64,000 nucleotides of DNA, from contig NC_135255.1 of the NCBI RefSeq assembly GCF_964204865.1, positions 4,092,001-4,156,000 on the forward strand, read 5' to 3'. Below, in pieces: positions 57,581 to 64,000 of this stretch; position 1 is the stretch's first letter; the number at the start of each line of letters is the position of its first letter. The notes beneath the pieces were generated by a model. The model was not told where the DNA came from. It saw only the letters and a program-made list of their open reading frames with translations, and ran no database searches. Source of the DNA: Styela clava. Taxonomy: Eukaryota; Chordata; Ascidiacea; Stolidobranchia; Styelidae. The translations under genes and the position numbers were made by a program.

Positions 57581-58823
57581 CTTTGCAGTTGATTCTGTTT
57601 ATTTTTATGATATCTCAAAGTAGAAGACGCACATCAAATACTAAAAGACATTTAACAACAGAATCGGGTTTTACTAAAATACTTCCATATGTCCGGAGTA
57701 GGCTGCATATATCTTGCAGTCGATAATGAAAATATCAGGATCTGTGAATAACTTTGAGCCATGCCAGAATAAGATCAAGCTTAATAACTATTGTGACGTA
57801 ACAAGCTAAATTATGTCTTGTCACGTCAAACGTCACTCTTCGGGTAACCGGTTAATTTCAGCCGATTACACTTTTAAGTGTTTTCCCGAGAAATTCCCAG
57901 CCCTACTATGTACACTTACATTCAAAATTACACAATTATGATCGATAGATTTATATAAAAACATTGTAACATCTAAGAAGGAACAAGCTACTTGGAAATA
58001 TTCCCCAATGGTCATGTAACTGGCTATAAAAAGACTATGTAAATTAAATGGGTAGCAAAGCAAAAAATGCTTTTCATAACAAATGAACAGCCAGAATCGT
58101 AAAATAATGATTGTAGGCCTGCCATACAACATTTATTGCAGGATGGCAAAGACTGTTTCTGATGCAGATATATTTGATATTTCCGTATTTGATATATATT
58201 TCATTTTTTCAAATGAAATGGAATATTATGCTGCTTTGATTGGTGCGCAATGCCTATGGTATATTAAGTTACGTGAGTGTGCTTTTTATGCATTTTGAAA
58301 TAATACAGCTCAAAGTTGCATAGATTCCATCTATTTTAGAATAGTTCTTCTGAGTCCATCTATCCAATGGGCTCTACATTTGATTAAAATATATTTCTTA
58401 GATGCCCCATCGTGGGTGGACGTTTTCATAATTTGAAGCTGGCAAATTAGAAGTTTATAGTTCAGACAAAAAGTTTTGTATTTATGCTCAATTTTTACAA
58501 GAACTCCACCACGTCGGAATACACTTTTTACTTCAGATAATTATGCGGAGTAATATTTCTAGATAGGCTATATATGTCCAATTTCTCTACCTCCCTCTTC
58601 TGTGTAAACATTCGGCGAATCCTGTACACCAAACGAAAAACATTTTTTTAGTTGCAATACGCATTAAAATGCTGCTTCCATTCACTCTTTGTTGATTGCT
58701 GTGGACTCGTGTAAAGTTCCATTCAAATCAGAGACGCTTGAAAATCGACTCAAATAAATTTCTTGTTATTGTATACCTATCTAGTATATTATGAGAAACA
58801 AACAATTTGATATTTTCTAAGCA

Positions 58824-61800
58824 TTAAATAGTATAATTACCACAAAGCAACACCGACAATGCTAATAAAATGCAGTGAGCGTATATCTTGGTACTGACGC
58901 ATAGTAAAGGACTCCAACAAAAACTTATTGCAATTCCCAAAGTCATCCACAAATTCCAGACACTGAAAGAAATTTCTTGATTATCCGGGAAATAATCGGT
59001 GTACATACTCGTACCTGTTGTGAAGACAAGTGAAGTTATTTTCTGGTGTTTTACAAGAAAGTAAATATTGCTTAGTCCTCGACTCTCATGTTTCTCGAGT
59101 GGTAACAGAACCCCTAAAAGCGCCTGAAGCTTGAATTTTCGGCGTATAGACTGTCGCTATCCGTCTTTATTCACAAGATGATTGAATTGCTTGATAAATT
59201 CCCGCCAATATATCAAGTGTTCATAGTCTCATTCTCGTGAAACAAGCCAGCAAATTTGTATATATATGCATCATGAAATGCATCTGAAAACAAATAACTG
59301 CTGACTAACTAATCTCATACCCGACATGGACTGGTGAACGGACGACAAGTCGTGGTTCGCCATATACTTAAGCCATCCTATCGAATTTCCTCTCTCCTCA
59401 AATAAATATGTAAATCCTATCCGGTATAGACTTATTGCACATGAAGCGGATTTGTCGATCAACATAATATGTTGTTTGAAAAAAATCGAAAGTCAGGGGG
59501 GGTTCGGTCGCTCCCATTTTCTTGTCTCCAAAAGTATGATAAAATGTCAAATACTTTGATGAATTTATTCTATAAAAGTTTGCAAAGCGTAGCCGCCAAA
59601 TTCTATATTTTGAACTTTTTTTCGTTGGTTTATAGGATTTTGTATGTGGACGGCCGCATTATTTTTCCACGACGGCCGCAGGTTGTGCACCGTTGCTCTG
59701 GACCAATCGTTTTCAGATTATCAGTAATTAAATAAAAAACGTAAAAAGCTATTGATTTTAAGATCTTAAGGTTTCCTGGCCTTCATAAAGCTTGCCACAA
59801 GAAAAATAATTGTGCCACTACATGATCGAGGTATGTACATTGTGTAATTTTGGATTGTTAAAAAAAACTACAGATTACTTACCAATGATGTTGTTCTTCC
59901 AGCAAGCATCAGTCAGTCCAAAAACCACGAAGATTAGGTACACTAACCCTGTTGTGTTTTCCTGTGGTTTCCACCACAAACAGAACATGTAATTTGAGAT
60001 ATCAATGACGAACAATATAATCATTATAATGTTTCTTCCAAAAATTCCATTTAACTTCCCTGAAATAACTGATGAAAACGCGCTCGTCATGGACAGCGCC
60101 ATCAACGACAAACCTGTCTGAAAAAGACAATAAAATCTCATATATTATTTAATCCTGAATTACAAATATTTCGATTTCATATAATATATATAGACATCAC
60201 ATTTATTAAAATATGGGACCGGGTCTGTGGCGTATCTAGGTAAAATGGCGCCCATGGCAAAGTTTGAAGATGCGCCCCCTTGATCATTAACTAACAATTT
60301 TTAACGACTGTTATTGAATTGAGATACGTGTACGTTACTATTTACGTAAAAATACGAGTTTCAATTATTTCCAATTTGAAATTATTTATTGAAACATTGT
60401 ACAATTGAAATATTTCGCCGTTTTTGCGCCCCTGTCCAAACGGCGCCCATGGCACGAGCCATGGCTGCCACACTCTAGATACGCCACTGAACCGGGTTTC
60501 AACCCAACCAGCTGACGTCTGGTGGACATAGCGCTTTACCTGTTCAACGCCCAGAACACAGGAAGTGGATGCTCGACCCAATTCACTCAAGTAAAATCCC
60601 ATTACCAATCCGTTGTAAACGACAATTGGGACGATCAACAACTGCAATTTGTTGAAGTTGTGGCGATAAATTGCTATAAGACTTGACTTTAACGTTGGTT
60701 GATTTAAATTCTACAAAATAAAAACGATATAAATATCAGTGGGAGTACAATATTTTTCGAACATATTCGACATAAAATTTTATTCTCTGTTTTAAAATAC
60801 TATTTGGTACGTATTTATGATTTAAATAGTGCCCATTCTGTAAGCATTTGCTCAAGGCATGGACGCAAACGCTTACTCAGAAGATAAAAAAAAACTCATT
60901 TTTGGCGGTTTTGAGTTTTTTATAAAATAGGTATTTATGTAATGCTGCGCACCTGTCTGTTAACTCAGATTTTATTTTAAGAATTCCAAAAGCCATAAAA
61001 ATTGAGATTACGTATGACATGCAAATTTGTTCAATTGTTTCGTCATAATGAATTATCATTGTTAACGCCGAACTATTGTTACGTCACAAGTGCAAAATAA
61101 TCTCGGCGAAGGATTTTCGAGTTTTTGCATCTCAGATTCTAGTTTAGCGCTTATAAATTTGAATTTATACTACAGTATAGGAAGGCTGATATTCACTGTC
61201 TGCGTCCAATTCACCTTGGTTGGCTACTATATAAGGGTACATTGCTGTTTTATTCTTTATATTTAATCTTAATCTTATTTCGATGGGTGTGCAGAGCGTG
61301 TTATAGTAATGAAATATATATTTTTAAACATAAAAAAATAATGTGATTAAATCAGATTAGCAATTTTGGGGATTAGACATCGTAGATACTAAGAATTACA
61401 TTCGTTTTTAGATTGTTTGGTTTTCAGGACTGGTACATATAGTCAAGTTGCAAAAATTCGTATGTCCCCAAGTCATAGACACATTTCTGCCTAAGTCACA
61501 GTGCGCCATTATGACGTCATATGACTGCGTCATACAAATTAACTTAAATCCGACTTCGATCAAAAAATTGAACTATGGCAAATTATTGACTCTCAATGGC
61601 ATAGCAATATCATTAGGAAGTTTTTTACGGTTTTCTCAAAACTGCTAAAAATGACTTACGCAATTCGGTTATTAGCGTGGCGATATGTAAATTAACAATG
61701 AATCATTGACGATCAGGATTTAAATAAACATCGAATTTTTATTCACCTGATGACCGTCCCCATCTCCGACAATAACATCCATCTCGTGAGTAGAATTTTC

Positions 61801-63869
61801 ATACTTCACTTGCGGTCTAGCAGCAGGGAGGAATTTAATATGCAAAAATATTCCAAATATTGTAAGAGCACAAAATAACGACAATAATATGTGCAGGTAT
61901 GTTTTATCTGCAGGCACGTAATTATTAATAAACATCTCTGTAACTTCGGGTTGCTGGCAGTCTGATCCACAGTTTTGGTATACGCTATTGTCAGTAATAT
62001 TTCTTGTAGCTGAGAACGTAATATTCATATTTGTGAATGAAGCAGTTGAATTAATTTGCGTGTAATTGTTTAAAAACGACGTGTCATATATTGCAGCTTG
62101 AGAAATATTGTCTTGTGAGGTTACATTGATTGCATCACTTGTGATTACCATGCCATGTTTTCCACCATAGAGAAAGCCATAACTAACAGCTGTACCGAAT
62201 ACCTGTAAAAATACAAGTTTCAACTAGATATCTATCATAAATTGAATTACTTTATTAAATTTAGAATATTGAATCCCCATCTTATTTAAGGTATATATAC
62301 CATTAAAACAGACATTGGATACGAAGTCCTATGGATCGTTTTGCTAAATCGTAATTGTTACTTATCGATCTTAAGATCGGTAAGTATATTGATAGGTATT
62401 TGTCTGTATGTATGTCTGTCTGTGTGTCTGTCTGTTAGATGCACGCGATATCTCACGAAAGCGAGATTGAATCTGCTCCAGATTTTGCATGTGCATTCAT
62501 CTTATCTCGGACCAGAAGCCTATTGATTTTGGGCGAATTATGTCGTATAATTAGCGAGTTATCAATCAATTATTGATATAGTGATCTAGATTTTTGTAAA
62601 GCGAGAGAATTTTGAAACCCGCCGAGTGTGTGTGTGCGATGCGCAAGAAACCCGCCGAGTGTGTGTGTGCGATGCGCAGTGCGCAAGTTACAAGAGCGGA
62701 TGAATCGAAACTGCAGTTTCTGTTTTGGGGGATCCCCTAACTATCGATCGATAAGTCTTCGGTTTCCAACCGATATTCTCGTTGTTGTTGTTTGTCTACT
62801 TGGAGTGATTGGGGTTGTTATTGTTGTGTAATAAGCGCTTTTCTTCTAATGTACCGATCGATTTCAAATTTTCACTAATAAATGCTATTACTTTTTTTAA
62901 TTTTGTTTGATCGTCGTGCGGTTCGATATTGCAGCCCAAATTTTGGTGTTTAATTTTAATTCGTGGGGTGGCGTTTTATGAAAGATGGAAAAACTTCATT
63001 CCTCTTCCGCGGGTCTTTTTTGCAAACTAGGTGCTCAGCTACCGGTGTTCATATATTACAGCATTGTTGTTTTGTTTTTCAATAGTTTTATGAAAGTTAT
63101 ACATCTGCATACTATTGCAGCTATGGAATTTTTTTTGTTTTACGGATATTTGAACTCATACTGACCCTAACCCACAGGTTTTAGCACCCGCATATAGATT
63201 GAACCCGCGGATATACACATGGGTTCAACTGTACGGTCACCCTCCCCAGAATACTTCTTACCGTCCATGCAACTAAATCAAACCCCCTTTTTTGTAAACT
63301 TGGTGCTCAGCTACCGGTGTTCATATATTATAGCATTGTTGTTTTGTTTTTCAATAGTTTTATGAAAGTTGAAATATGTGTTCGAAATTCTGGCTTGAAT
63401 TGCATTTAAAATAAAAATTCACTCACTAGTCCAGCGTAATGGAATCCAAAAAATATTCCAGTGTATTTTTTAATATATTCAGCACGGTGTTTCCCTCCAT
63501 GATGACCATGCTCTATTCCGAAGTATGTGCTGAATATAGGTAATGTAGTCCATATTAATCCTTCGCCCAATCCAACGACAGCGCCGGCAAGTATCATGAT
63601 AAATTTGACTAGATAAAACAAAATAACGTAAAATGTTACAAGAACCTCGAATATATATGTACTAATTCAACTTTATTGGTTTTTGATTAACGAACTTTTT
63701 CGGATTGTATAGGCATCCAAAAATGCCTCCATAACTCGACAAAGTTAACAGCATTTCGATCATAACGTAATATGTCAAATTTTAAAATTACCTACCGGGA
63801 TAAAAATTCGCGGCAATGTACAACAGATTAGCGACTTCACCGGCCACGATCGCCCATTTACATCCAAAT
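58824..63869 (-). CDS. UNC93-like multi-pass membrane protein (5' end outside window)
   Basis: Minus-strand exons in transcription order: 63869-63796, 63608-63427, 62202-61747, 60710-60540, 60117-59883, 59014-58824; phases agree and give about 436 C-terminal residues ending NYTI-stop. The first exon(s) and N-terminus are beyond 64000. UNC93 proteins are MFS-related, with about 11-12 membrane helices; UNC-93 in worms regulates a K+ channel and UNC93B1 traffics TLRs, while UNC93A roles are less defined. Family features seen: GCKWAIV, YIAANFYP, AGAVVGLGEGLIWTTLP, an extracellular loop rich in N-x-S/T sites ending CGSDC, then helices LLSLFCALTIFGIFLHI, QLLIVPIVVYNGLVMGF, MIILFVIDISNYMF and VYLIFVVFGLTDACW, and SVWNLWMTLGIAISF. 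The subfamily cannot be assigned from this part. A hAT MITE lies 51 bp past the 60540 donor. Confidence 0.85.
59305..59440. repeat. Partial foldback-family copy in UNC93 intron
   Basis: ACATGGACTGGTGAACG, GTCGTGGTTCGCCATATACT, TTTCCTCTCTCCTC and AATATGTAAATCCTATCC match one arm of the elements at 1085-2490 and 42337-42950. Confidence 0.6.
59647..59694. mobile_element. hAT-like terminal fragment
   Basis: GTGGACGGCCGCATT and GACGGCCGCAGGTTGTGCAC form the reverse complement of the end seen at 10818-10875. The other end was not resolved. Confidence 0.45.
60217..60497. mobile_element. hAT-type MITE (265 bp) with near-perfect TSD
   Basis: The element spans 60225-60489. Ends are CTGTGGCGTATCTAG and the reverse complement of CAGTGGCGTATCTAG. 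The flanks GACCGGGT and AACCGGGT differ at one base. Both subterminal regions read GGCGCCCATGGCA. It is in the UNC93 intron, 51 bp from the donor site of the preceding exon (60540). Confidence 0.85.
62306..62345. repeat. Short copy of the GGACCTATGGATCGTTTTG unit
   Basis: TTGGATACGAAGTCCTATGG followed by ATCGTTTTGCTAA resembles the tandem unit at 1945-2035. It links this UNC93 intron to the foldback family at the left of the window. Confidence 0.45.
62398..62700. repeat. TGTC-rich microsatellite and 33-bp tandem duplication
   Basis: A run of TGTATGTATGTCTGTCTGTG type at 62405-62435 is followed by sequence with CACGCGATATCTCACGAAAG. At about 62614-62680 the unit GAAACCCGCCGAGTGTGTGT plus GTGCGATGCGCA occurs twice in tandem. 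It is non-coding intron sequence. Confidence 0.6.
63011..63382. repeat. Two ~95-bp direct repeats in UNC93 intron
   Basis: TGCTCAGCTACCGGTGTTCA, TATATTACAGCATTGTTGTT and TTGTTTTTCAATAGTTTTAT occur at about 63011-63105 and again at about 63287-63382 with few changes. The intervening 180 bp contains GAACCCGCGGATATACACAT, itself a common-looking transposon end. Confidence 0.75.
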
Positions 63870-64000
63870 CTGGAATGAATGATTGATATATATTTTCAAA
63901 AAATAAGCAATCTAGGTAACACAATGCCCAATTATATATAATTCATAAGTTTCAAAATCTGAAATTGATTTTTGAATCCAGATGCCTAACATCCTACTCA

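Larger units (their letters stand above)
51221..58823. other. Convergent intergenic region, repeat-rich, no supported gene
   Basis: It lies between the 3' ends of the CDKN1-like gene (plus) and the UNC93-like gene (minus). It contains a partial palindromic MITE at 51400-51470, a ZBED-like BED-finger fragment near 54.5 kb, a palindromic MITE at 54945-55168, a hAT terminal fragment ending near 56258, and a diverged repeat block at 56880-57580. The rest is AT-rich with nothing recognised. Confidence 0.5.

Noticed and set aside
62341..62831. Two overlapping frames with V/C-rich peptides
   Set aside because: Created by TGTC and GTGTGT simple repeats in an UNC93 intron.
1..64000. CRISPR arrays, bacterial operons or integrated viral genomes
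   Set aside because: No regularly spaced repeats, ribosome-binding sites or viral polymerase/capsid frames were seen; the window is typical spliced animal DNA.

Overview
The window is nuclear DNA from an intron-rich, AT-rich invertebrate animal. The signs are spliced GT-AG genes, 3' UTRs with AATAAA signals, a CIP/KIP cell-cycle inhibitor, a Golgi GalNAc-transferase, a canonical Pumilio, an UNC93-like membrane protein, and very many small DNA transposons. A tunicate or similar small-genome invertebrate deuterostome is plausible, but the sequence alone does not fix the species. The genetic code is standard throughout.

Layout: 1-197 may hold the last exon of an unidentified + strand gene. 1.08-2.49 kb is a long inverted-repeat (foldback) element, and 3.23-4.19 kb is a short hAT element with a perfect 8-bp target-site duplication (TSD). 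4.57-5.20 kb is an intronless VPS28 (ESCRT-I). 6.64-15.31 kb is a 13-exon polypeptide GalNAc-transferase most like GALNT11 (605 aa modelled). 17.75-39.67 kb is a 21-coding-exon Pumilio (1121 aa modelled) with all eight PUF repeats and a 3' UTR of about 2.4 kb. 44.40-51.22 kb is a two-exon CDKN1 (p21/p27/p57-type) inhibitor split by a 6.3 kb intron. 51.2-58.8 kb is repeat-rich and has no supportable gene, but includes a decayed ZBED-like BED-finger fragment. 58.82-63.87 kb is the 3' two-thirds of an UNC93-like gene on the minus strand, cut by the window edge.

The genes are functionally unrelated neighbours (endosomal sorting, Golgi O-glycosylation, mRNA repression, cell cycle, membrane protein), as expected of a eukaryotic chromosome; there is no operon logic. 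The most striking content is regulatory and structural. Eight matches to the Pumilio response element TGTANATA lie in or at the end of Pumilio's own 3' UTR, and two upstream ORFs precede its start codon. A decayed copy of one of its PUF-repeat exons lies in an upstream intron, and one intron holds three nested layers of transposon. At least five hAT-type insertions have exact or near-exact 8-bp TSDs, so hAT activity has shaped this locus strongly.
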